Assembly: GCA_026182355.1 (NCBI GenBank)
Contig: JAPFBL010000255.1
Location: 5,519,501-5,583,500, forward strand
DNA: 64,000 nt
Reading direction: 5' to 3'
Source: Hermatobates lingyangjiaoensis
Lineage: Eukaryota > Arthropoda > Insecta > Hemiptera > Hermatobatidae
Below are positions 13,170 through 24,300 of the stretch, piece by piece; within the stretch, counting starts at the first letter, position 1; the number at the start of each line of letters is the position of its first letter. The position numbers and the translations under genes are program-made. The notes beneath the pieces were generated by a model that was not told the DNA's origin, made no database searches, and worked only from the letters and a program-made list of their open reading frames with translations.

Positions 13170-14026
13170 ATTGCTTATTTGAGCTTATTGCAAGGTGTTT
13201 CCTAGAGTTCAAGATGTACTATCTATTCAGAATAAATGACTTTGTGAATGAGCAATGCTCAAGCCTTACTAATGAACTGGCAGGAAAAATCAACAAACAA
13301 GTTCGTACGCTATATCAAGCCGAAGATAGAACTTAAAAGTCAGTAAAGAGAGTGATTAGTAATGAGGAAGTAGTTCATTATCTAACTGAATTTCTTGAAT
13401 CCGTGACTGCTCCTGGACTGCCTGCTCATGAGTAAAAACTTAAAGTGGGAGCACCAATCATGCTGCAATTTATTATCAGTAACAAATTTCATGTTACAAA
13501 ACTGCGCAACGGTACACGACTCTGAGTTCGTGCTCTACACAGATATGTCATAGAGGCTGACATCATGACTGGGTGTGGATTGGGGAGTCTGTGTGTATAC
13601 CACCCATACCATTGATTCCGAGCCACTATCTGTTTCCGTTGAAACGACTGCAAAGTCCCGTCAGAGTCTATTTCGCAATGACGTTAACTAAGTCGCAAGG
13701 GGAAACTTTATCTAACGCAGGAATTCAAGTTAGCGAGACCAAGTTTTTCTCACATGGTCAACTGTAGTTTACTTGCTCAAGAGTCAGAGGTTCCAACTGT
13801 TTGTTCTTCCATGAACTTCAAGGACAGACAGCTAACGTGGTTTATACAGAGGCATTTGTTTAACAATGTACTAATAATGATATTTTCTACTATTATATAA
13901 TTTTTAATTATAGATTAGCATAATACTATATTTGGTATGGTATTCCATGGTATACCAAAGGAATACCTTCGGAATACCAAGTATGATTGAATTTTTGATT
14001 CCATCAAAGACGTGTACATTTCCTAG
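13170..14026 (+). mobile_element. Helitron remnant B: helicase C-terminal pseudogene plus 3' end
   Basis: The longest of three copies. In one main frame: TNELAGKINKQVRTLYQAED, a stop, NEEVVHYLTEFLESVTAPGL, PAHE stop KLKVGAPIML, LRNGTRL stop VRALHRYVIEADIMTG, IPLIPSHYLFPLKRLQSPVR, FAMTLTKSQGETLSNAGIQV, FSHGQL stop, then SRVRGSNCLFFHELQGQTAN ending at TAA near 13862. This follows the C-terminal half of Helitron Pif1-like helicase. The 3' end (CAAAGACGTG remnant hairpin) finishes in CTAG at 14023-14026 followed by T. At least three in-frame stops: a pseudogene. Confidence 0.85.
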
Positions 14027-14539
14027 TGTTCTATAAAAATAGTAACCATATGTCTCTAACAACGTAAAATTTCCTTTCTTATGCTCCAATATTGTCCAGA
14101 CAACGGAGTTCTTAATCACTCCAAGAACTATGTGATCGATGATTCGTTATGGCAAACGTATATTACAACACATTATCTAGACAACCATCCTGCACACTCG
14201 TAAAAATCATATATAATATGGTTGTTAAATGTTAATTTTATGGTTATTAAAATTTCAACACCTTAGAAATATGTACTAGCTGATTAAAATATCTTCAAAT
14301 TCCATCTGTAAATCTATGTTTATTTCTTCTATAATCCTGTAATATCTTTAGACTTTATAAACATAATTATAATTCATTGTATTTTATTAAAAAGTTTTTA
14401 AGTCAATATAGAGAAAAGTACAGAGGGTTGTCTATTAGTCCAAGTTGAGTTTTCAGTTTGCAGGTGAATTAAAAAAATAATTTTTAACTACAATCTTCTT
14501 AACTACTACACTTCTTATAATTAAAGTGTATATGTGAAA

Positions 14540-16440
14540 GAATTTGATCTCAAATTTTGACGGATTTACATGCTTTGACGTCCCCAATGTTCTTTTTGAT
14601 ATGTCTATGTGTATGTGGCTGGGTGGTGTTTATCAAAAAGTTTAGGCACGCTACAGGTCACACGATTTGAATAATCAAACTAATATTTTGCATAAAAATG
14701 GGCCCTACATAGTGGATGTGCCCCTATAATTTTTAAATAATATTGCATCATGGAAAAGTTACTTTTTTCAAAAAAGAAAGACAAAACTCCTTTTCTCTTA
14801 AACTGCTACATCTGGAGGGTTGGTATTTGGAATTCTTATAGAATTGGCGGAAATTATAACTCAATAAAATTCAGATTTTTAAAGCAAAGGAAAGTATTTT
14901 TTGCAATAACCTATACAATTTTTTACTTATCATTGATTCGGAACCTTATGTACACGACAGAGACCACATCGATTGACCAGATCGATCATAAAAAAGCTTT
15001 AATGATTTTTCTATCATGTTAACCAAATGTACCATGCGCAACAGTTCATGTCGTAAATAGCAGTTCCTGTTACATATTCTTGAGTGGGCACCAGAAAAAA
15101 AGGAATACACGGGAAAGAGGCAGAGAACTGTTTAGAATAAATTGGTAGAATTGATAAATTGGAATTTTTTAAAGACAATTATTTTTTAAAATCCAAAGCT
15201 AATTTTAGAAACGAAAAAGGTAAGCTGGATAGGTCAGATATTGTATACTTGCACACCTTGATGAGTCTCACGCTCTCAGCTTGATCTGAGTAATAAGAAA
15301 TTATCTGATTGTTCTAGGTCAACGATTTGAAAGTTGTTATAACTGACAAAATGTTTAAATCTACAAAAAAAAAATAAATGTATCACTAGACATTATAAGT
15401 CTGATTATTCTTTATCAAGGTGTGTGAACTAGTTTCATAAAGATAGTTAAATTAAAACAAAAACAAAAACTCAACCTATTGGTAACGAGTTGATATTAAG
15501 TTCACTTGTAGTAAAGGAGAGTGCAGATCATCAAAATTTTATTGGATTGTTGTAACTGATAAAATAGATATACGCACAAAAATAAAAAGTGAATTTAATT
15601 GAATATGAATGAGTTGCACAGTAATTTACCAAAGTATTTCATGTTACATCTTCATAACAGCCGCATGAAAAAAAAACAATATCTCAGTTGATTGTTAACA
15701 AATCAGATTTATGTTTACTAATAGTTAAGTTAAGTGTAGGCCACACCAGATTTTTTTTTACTTTTCTATAAGTAAGGTACAGTAATCATGAAAAATTCGA
15801 TCTCAAGATTTTATCGAAATTACTTGTTTTGAGGTCTCCAAAGTCCTTTATGGTGTTTTTACAATGTTGTTTTTGTGTGTTGGTGAGTGGCTGCAGATGT
15901 GCATGTTTGAGACTACATTGTTCGAGGTGTTGAATATATATTTTACACAAAAATGGTCCCGGTAGGTTAAATATGCCCTATCGATTTTTAGAAATATTTC
16001 AGCAACATAAAGTCACTTTATTGGGCAAAATATGTTTTTAGATAACATTATATCCTCCTAAAATATTAGTTCTAGAGTATTGACATTTTGGAGTTTTATA
16101 AAAATGAGAGCTGTATTGCCTCAAAAAAAAATTCAAATTTTGTTATTAACTGAGTTTTGCGTTCAGTTTTTAAAAGAAAAAAACAAAAACATCAAAAAGA
16201 TGTTGATAATGATTTCTTTTGAAAGCTTTTGAACACATACCGTTTGCTGGATCACAAAGAAACGTTGCACACAAATATAACATGCAAAAATTCAATCTGG
16301 AGATTTTGTTGGTTTTACATGTTATGAGGCCCCCAAAGTTCATTTGTGATGTTTCGATTTTTTCATTTTGATTTTTTGATGTGGATATGCCCCATGACAG
16401 TGTAGCAGTGTTGAATATTAGAACACATGGGACATCGGTT
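14540..16440 (+). repeat. Dispersed A+T-rich repeat family, tandem-like copies
   Basis: At least two forward copies (about 14540-15010 and 15780-16260) and a truncated start at 16270-16440 repeat the order: GATCTCAAnATTTT, a 'protein-free' T-rich block with GGTCTCCAAAGTC-like text, a GT-rich segment, then TAAACTGCTA/CTCTAGAG-like text. Same family as 6110-7215. The 90-codon ORF at 14750-15022 falls inside and is not taken as a gene. Confidence 0.55.
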
Positions 16441-17429
16441 CAGATTTATAAGAGAGAGTGGGATGTATATTAAAATTTAGGTGATATTTAAGAAGTTGAT
16501 TCTCAGTTTGGTTTTGGTATAAATTGTTCATATTTATATTGTTCAACTTACGTAAATGCTTATTTGTGTGGTTAAACTTATTGATATACAGGTTTTCATA
16601 TAGTTGTATTTTTTAAAGATTTATTCTATACACATTAACATTTTTTAGGGTAGTTTGGTCAGGTCTAGCGCAAAAAAAATGAACCAGATCACAGTTTGAG
16701 TATACTCTTCATACAGTCATACGCAAATGGTAAAATCCTAAAAATGTATTCAACATAGTATGATTATTCATTTGTTCAGTGATTAGTAAGCCCTATTTAT
16801 CAGACTGTAATTGCAAAGAGGTTTCTGGTGTTTGCTCATCATATAACTTTTACGGTCCAATACTTTTGGTTTCAATTTATCTAGCCTAGTTTGTAAAGAT
16901 TAATTATTTATTTGAGAAGTCATCTTAATTTATTCTTATTTTAAGTTTCAGTTTTCTCTAAATTGATAGATAAATAATTACTTTTTAAGGATAAAGTATT
17001 TTGTGAGGATTTCAATGCCTTTGGGATATAAAGCAGCTTCCGCTACATTAAATTGTCCCTAAATGTTCTAGTTTTGCAGACTCCTTGATCATGGAATGTT
17101 TTATACGTGAAAAGAAAACAATTATTTTCTGTTGATATATTCGATAAATTATAATTTCGGCAACTTATGTTAATAATATTCAAAATATATTTTTTTTTGC
17201 TAATACAAATACTTTTTGCGAATTTAGAAATATAATTCTTCTTCTAAGTATGGAATATTTGAAGTAATTATAAAAAAATTGAAATTATTAATGTATAACA
17301 AAATTGTACTTATCCTAGCATACGTTGGAAATGAAAAGGAATAGAAACAAATATTTATCATCATCTACAGCGAAATAGACAACAGATGATTTATGTCACA
17401 GGACTGCAAGGTTTTGCAATGCCAGAGAA
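16441..17429. other. Upstream region of the zinc-finger gene
   Basis: A+T-rich, with no coding or repeat signal that I could assign. Confidence 0.4.
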
Positions 17430-17682
17430 AAGTTGCAGACTATTGAAAGGTGTACTATTGATGATAAAGTACGATTATCGCTGAGAGTTGGGAGTGGATC
17501 GATCGATGGCGGGGGAGGGACGTTGCAGCCGGCGGACAGTGAATCGATGCTAGCGCGCAACGCTATCGATTTAGCGGGGGGGACCCCTCCTCTGCCGCGA
17601 GCACTCCGCTTAGAGATCCCACTCCCACATCTCTCCCATGAACTAAGTCCTCCGCGTTGTGTCGGCATTAACTAACGCCAGA
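17430..17682 (+). promoter_or_regulatory. CpG-rich promoter/5' UTR block of the zinc-finger gene
   Basis: An abrupt island of G+C- and CpG-rich sequence (GGCGGGGGAGGG, GCCGGCGG, GCTAGCGCGC, runs of G and C around 17570-17585) in otherwise A+T-rich DNA, directly upstream of the start codon. It is most likely the core promoter and 5' UTR. No clear TATA box was seen. Two short ORFs on either strand are composition effects. Confidence 0.55.
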
Positions 17683-18330
17683 ATGACGACCGTGCTGGCC
17701 GAGAACTATCAGCTCAAGTGGCACAGCCACACGTCGCACTTGCACAGCTGTGTCTCCGCCTTGTACAGGAGCAGCTCTTTCACGGACGTCACGCTTGTCA
17801 CCACTGACGGCCGCTATATTCCCGCTCACCGCTTTGTACTGTCTGCTTGCAGCTCCTACCTTAATAGAGTGCTTCAAATCAGCAGTCAGGCACCAGGCAA
17901 CACTGTGGTCGTCCTGCCTCCTGAAGTCACTTACTGCACACTGGCCATCCTCATGCAGTATATGTACAGTGGCGAGGCCACTGTTAGTAACGATCAGTTA
18001 CAGGGAGTGCTTCGAGCTGGAGAATTACTCAGAATTAGAGGTCTCTGCCATTCACGCGATAAAAGACCCGAGAATGTCCCAAAACAGTCATACAAGAGGA
18101 GATCATCTGACAGTCTAAACAAAAATCTTGCGGAACAATCAGAAAAGGCGTCAAAAAGGAATGATGATGATTCAACTTCCTTGGAACGGCCTCCTGTTGA
18201 TATAAGAATAGAAGACAATATGAAAATAGAGTTACTTGTGAAAGAAGAGCCTTTGGACTGGGAAGAGCAAGTGGAGGAAGAGGCTATTAGAGACGATGAG
18301 GACAACCCTGCAGCCTCAACACCCAATAAC
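17683..18330 (+). CDS. Zinc-finger gene exon 1: BTB domain and acidic linker
   Basis: 216 codons ending at donor GTGAGT (18331), phase 0. The BTB core shows FTDVTLVTTDGRYIPAHRFV, then LSACSSYLNRVL and the YMYSGE motif near residues 97-102, all hallmarks of the fold. After it comes a basic KRRSSDS stretch, then an acidic tail with LVKEEPLDWEEQ, which fits a psi-K-x-E SUMO acceptor (known motif, inferred here). G+C content is far above the flanking introns. If the donor is not used, the frame stops nine codons later (TAA at 18358-18360), so intron retention would give a BTB-only protein. Confidence 0.95.
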
Positions 18331-21300
18331 GTGAGTACCCTTCAGTCTTCTGGCCTGTAAGAGAAAGCTCTTTATACTCTCACAAAGGTCTTTTGAAAAC
18401 AAAACTTATTCCTGACTGTAAACTTTCTCCCTTAGTTGAACTTGGTTCATTGATCCATATATCCTTCGTTCAGATGCCCCGTTAATCAATAGCCAACTCT
18501 TTTTCAACGTATGGGCTCTTTAACTCTGTTTATTATTTGACTGACTTTGTGATTCTCATTATAATTTTTAATATTTAGTTTGTGAGTTATTTAAAACTAT
18601 GTTCATCAACAATCATGGGATCTTAATTTGTGATCCCTCTGTTATTATAGTCATTATATTAATCTCCTATCAAACTTGAATTAAATGTCATTAAAGGCTA
18701 AATTAGTATTATATTCAACTGCTTCTTCATAGATATGATTCTTTCTCTGAATCCTACTCTGGATATCCAAAATTCAAGAGTTTTTGTCATACTGCATAAA
18801 AGCAGTTATCAGATATTAACAAATTTCTAACTTATTAATCAAAAGAATATAAAGACCTGACATTCTTTGTTATTGTTTTCATTACTATAGTGTTAAAATA
18901 GTATGGTTTTTTTAAAAACAATTGCATTTATATTATAAATAGATCTTTAAAATTTTCTGTATTTATGACACCTAAAACCCATTGCAATACTAATATCTAT
19001 GAATCTCAAGATTTCACAATAAACACATGAAATAAAAATCAACATCCAAAATTCTGTAAGAAATGAAGAAAAAGACATTTTCAGCCGTAATAAGCGGTCT
19101 TCGTGAGAGTCAAATATCAAATTCTGTTGTTACGGTTGAAAGATCTTAGTCTTTTTTCTCATTTCTTACTGTGGTTTGAACGTTAGTATCTATGTAACTA
19201 CAAATTTTCAGCATCAGGTTTATTATTTGAGACACGGCATTTGTTAAATATTCTTTTAAAACTAGGTTCTTTATGTTTAGTCTAATGCTTGTATTGAAAA
19301 TCTAGAGAGGTGACCTTTTGAAAAAAAAACTCCTTGATAATCTTTCTAAATCAATTATATTTAAATTTGTTAAGATATATTTTCGTACGCCATTATTAAG
19401 TAACATAAATCTAAATAAATCTTTACTCGTATACATAAATAATGAAGATACAATTAAAGCTGCAGGAAGACGATGACTGTCTGTACGCTCCGCTGACCTG
19501 TGACCTGTGTCAAGAGACCTTCAAGACGCCTGCTCTCTGGGTGCGACACATTGAGACCCATCCTGCCACAGACGTTCCCAGAAAGAGACGCAAAAAATCT
19601 GTCAGTACCTCTAGTTCAGTCAAGTACCACCAATTAGCCTCTTTTAATACTGTTCAAGGTGATTAATTTTGAACTCAGTAATCTGACACTATTGAATTAA
19701 TGAAAAAAAATTCATAGTGACTTTATACTAAAGTTAATAGATCTAAATAAATTACGAAATATTAATAATGTTGTACTAAAAGATTTAAACTGATTTATGA
19801 AGTGTAAAATGTACGAAATAAACAACATTGTCCAAAAATATCAATTCATACAGTTATTAAAAAATAATATTATTCATTTTTGTTTAAAATGAATATTAAT
19901 TAATGATATAAAGTTTGAAATATTGATTAAAGTGTGTAAGCCAAGCCCAAGTTTAGAAATTGAACTTCCCTGAATGCAGAGACACAACTTTTCTTTCAAT
20001 TTTGAAGGCCTTTTACTTTTACTTACGTAAACTCTGGATTCGCATTGATAATTTTTTCCATCAACCTACGAAATTTATCTGTTACAGAAATAATAAATAT
20101 TGTAAACATAAATTAAGGCTACATAAGCAATAAACGAAAAATATTTTCAGAATTTCAAAACAACAGGAAATAATTTTTTTGAATACAAAGTAAAAATGTT
20201 GACTTAAAATTCAATCTGAAATCTTGTGAGAGCGATACAAGCATACCCTTTAACGGATCAAAATAAAACTGTACTTAAATATAGAACTTTATGTGGAGGA
20301 TAAGTTGAGATAATTTTTTTCAAAATTACTTTAACCAAAGGGGCTTTAGAAACATTTACTGTTTTAGAAAAAAATTGTTGGCGCTATACGGCTCATTAAA
20401 ACCAATGAAATTTTGCCAAAAAACTGTACAGAGAACGAATAATTTATAAAAAAAAATTCAAGTAATTTCAATTACGGCAAAGAGCAATAAAGTAATAAAA
20501 AATTGATATTGATCCTAGACTAATGGTGTACTTGGTATACTTGTATTTGTTTACAATTGTTTGCATTGTTACATTAACTTAGAAATTTTTTGAGTGAATA
20601 TACTGAATAAAATTGATGTTTGGAGCTTTAATAAAAAATTTTTAAATAATTTAACAACTTAATATGAGATGTAAATGAATAAAATTCTTACATATAAAAA
20701 CCCAACGCCAATCAAACATATAATTTCTGATTGGCTTTCCATGGTATGATTGATTGGTCTCAAAATGTTCTCTCTAATCAATCTATATGTTACACCCTTG
20801 AACAAAACTTAATATCAGATGTAATTTTTTTTGTGTTAATGAATCATAGTATCTTTGGGTAATATTGAAGTGTGAAGAATGAACTCTTTCCACAAGAAAG
20901 AGGAGTTATGTTTGTAGACAAATATCCAGTTTTTTTCACTATTTTAGTCTAATAGTTCATATCCACTATTTTTAAAATTTTCAAGCTCCCAGTTATAAAA
21001 GTTTTAAATTATATTGAATAGCCTACTTTGACTTTGATTTCAGTATGTTAAACTGGCTAATTAATAATACATTTTTTCTCAGTATAGATTTACTGCAACG
21101 TTATAACACACAACAGCACGCAGAAAAAAGATTACACTCGCTGACAGTAAATTTAATTTTTATAATTTTTGACAAAGGGAATGGAAAGCGATTTTTGAAA
21201 AAACGCTAGCATGCTATAAAATATATTTATATTATAGCATTGCCAGGGTAATATAATAATTTTATAAACGACCAAAAATGTAAAACATAATTAAAAATTA

Positions 21301-24300
21301 AAAACATGTTTTGAAAAATAATAAATGAAATTATCGTACATCTTAAATTAAAAATTATCTTAAAAAACATTTTTTCTTACATGTTTAAGAAAAAATAGGA
21401 ATATTTTTAAGAGATCGACTGGCTATTGGAACAAAAGCCGTATTCTCATGTAAGAGATTATTTCGTAACACGAACTATAAACTTTTGCTTTTCAAAAATG
21501 TTATTACTGCTGCAGTTATACTCATGATATTAAATGACTAAGTGATGTGATATACAAAAAGAAGCGTATATATTGATAAGTGGATTAATATCTGTACAAT
21601 CGCGATCTGTACTACCTGCATGAATGAAAGACTATAAACATCTCCCATTTAGACATTTATATTATGCCTAAATGGGACATTATATATGTCTTAAATAAGA
21701 CGTACAGCATAAGACTACATAATAGTTTTTTTTTTTTGAGCACGAAACCCAAGAAGTTTGATATTATGTTTTTTTGATTTTTGTTTAATTAACACTCATT
21801 TTTCAAATAATACATTTGTAAATAATTTTCGTTTTAACTATTCTCTAAAATAATATGCATTTTCGGATAAATGTCATAGATCGTTGGAAATAAATTCACA
21901 AAAGTGGTTTCGGATTGTACATACACCATATAAGTATATCAAAATTAAAACAGACGACGGCAATATATGCTATATAATCCCCATGGTCCGACAATACTTT
22001 AAGAGCTCTCGGGTAGAACTGCAGGCTTAGGTCCTACTCAGCGTGCTTTGACTGCAGGAAAGGTTACTGGCCACAAAGCCTTCAGCCTTTTAGCCAGTCT
22101 ACGCAATCAGCGTAACCTGTTGCCCGATCTCGCGGTAAGGATGCCGACGAATAGGCACATTGGAATCAGGGGGTCTACCACCCCACAGAAGGAAAACCGT
22201 CCCAGGGGAGGAGTCCCTGAGCCCTCAAGAGAAACTAAAATAATACACAAGTTTCAAGTGGAGCGGTAAACAACTCTGACTGGAATTACGCTTGCTTGCC
22301 CAGCTAACAATAACTCTCAATTCATGAAGGCCATCATCACTGGTAATGAGAATAGGTGAATGTGTATTACTCAGAATCAAATTCTCGGCCATCACGATGG
22401 AACATAACACATCTTCGTGACCTAAAAAAGTACGACAGGTTCACGGAAATTCAAGGTAACGATTAATAAAAGATATCTGGAGGTCATGCGACACCTACCC
22501 AATGATGTTGTGTAACGACAGCACTGCACCGGTCATGTGGATGCTGTCCATCTGTGAAATCTACTTTAAGATTTCATAGTGCTCCATGAAGGAACATTAA
22601 AAATTTTATAGAGCTTGAGGTCTAAGAATGCGGGAGATTAACTGGGAAATCTTGCTCACGATTCTAATGAATAGAGAAGAATCAAGGATAATTCTTCAAG
22701 AAAATGTGGTTAAATTTTTCGTAAACATGTCAAATGTTTGAAATTTATATTAGTTGGTTTGATGTATAAGTTTTTTTTTATTTTTATTTATTTACTAGCA
22801 AACTACCCGTCTTCGACGGAATCAAAATTTCGATGATACATGGTATTCCAAAATATTAGAAATTATAGATTAGTAGAAAATATCATTATTAGTGCAGTAT
22901 GCAAGTGCCTCTGTATACACTACAAAGAGTTGGAACCTCTGACTCTTGGGCAAACAAACTACAGTTGACCATGTGAGAAAAACTTGGTTTCACTTACTTC
23001 AATTCCTGCGGTAGATAGACTTTCCCCTTGCGACTTACCGTCACTGCGAAACAGAAGCTGAAGGGACATTGGAATCGTTTGAATGAGAACGGATAGTGGC
23101 TCAAAATCAATGGTGGTATATACACATGGTCTGTGTACACACAGACTCCCAAGTACCACACCCAGTCTTGATGTCCGCCTCTATGGTGTATCTGTGCAGA
23201 GCACGAACTCAGAGTCGTGCCCAGGTGCTCATTTAGATATTTATATTATACCTAAATGGATCATTATATATTATATACCCAAGAAGTATGATATTATGTT
23301 TACTTATAGTAAAGTTGAGTGTAGGCCACTCCAGATTTTTCTAAAATCAAGATAAAATAAAAATAGTTCTTAAATAACGCCTATATCATTCGATGATCTA
23401 AAATTTGAATTTTATTTTAATAATTCTGTTTCTGATCAACTAATGAATATTAATTAATTTAAAATATCTGTAATGTTGCTCAATTGTTCAGGATGGTGAA
23501 GAAGGTGACGATGATGGGGAGTACCCAGTACTGCGCTGTGAATTGTGTGAAGAAGTATTCACTTCACCTGGTGAATGGGTTCGCCACATCCAGAACCACA
23601 CAGAGGAGCAACTAGCTCTGGGAAATAGTGGAGGAGGGGCTGGAACGTCCTCAGGATCGTCTCTAGGAATGGTGCGGTCAGGGAGGCGTATCGTCCCCAA
23701 GGAGACATGTCCATCCTGTACAAAGACCTTCCCTTCACACGCCTCAATGCTCATTCACAACAGAACACACACAGGCGAAAAGCCCTACGTCTGCAGCGTC
23801 TGCGACAAGGGCTTCAACGTCAAGAGTAACCTCCTCAGGCACCTCAGAACACTCCATGATCACATGATTAATCCAGGTTATTTATAAATAGTCATTTTCG
23901 TCGTCAACATGTTTAGTTCCAAACTCTAAAGCAAACCGTTTATGGTGAAAAGTCCGTAGTTTTACTGTAGGCTTCATGCGCGCTTGTATAGTCTTAGTTT
24001 CTCAATACAACACCTACAGGCTTTTACCTTCAGTGATGTCTTTCGGGTGAAAATTGTATCTCATTGTTTTGGAAAACATTTCAGTTATGATCAAGCCACT
24101 TTATTTTGTTGACTTTACATCAGAAGTTCTAAATTTAAGCTTTTTAAGCTTATTAAATTTAAGTTCATTAGTATTGACATCTTTACCTTATTTACTTTAC
24201 TTGACATCCTAAAGACTCGGAACCAATGGCTAAGTCATGTTTAAGAGAGGGTGTGAAAAAGTTTTTCAATCTCCCAGACAAACAATTTAAATAATATAAA

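Noticed and set aside
14750..15022. 90-codon ORF
   Set aside because: Falls inside a copy of a dispersed repeat whose other copies are not open.
17396..17668. 90-codon ORF antisense to the CpG-rich block and its plus-strand partner
   Set aside because: Produced by G+C-rich composition; no family signature and it overlaps the promoter/5' UTR.
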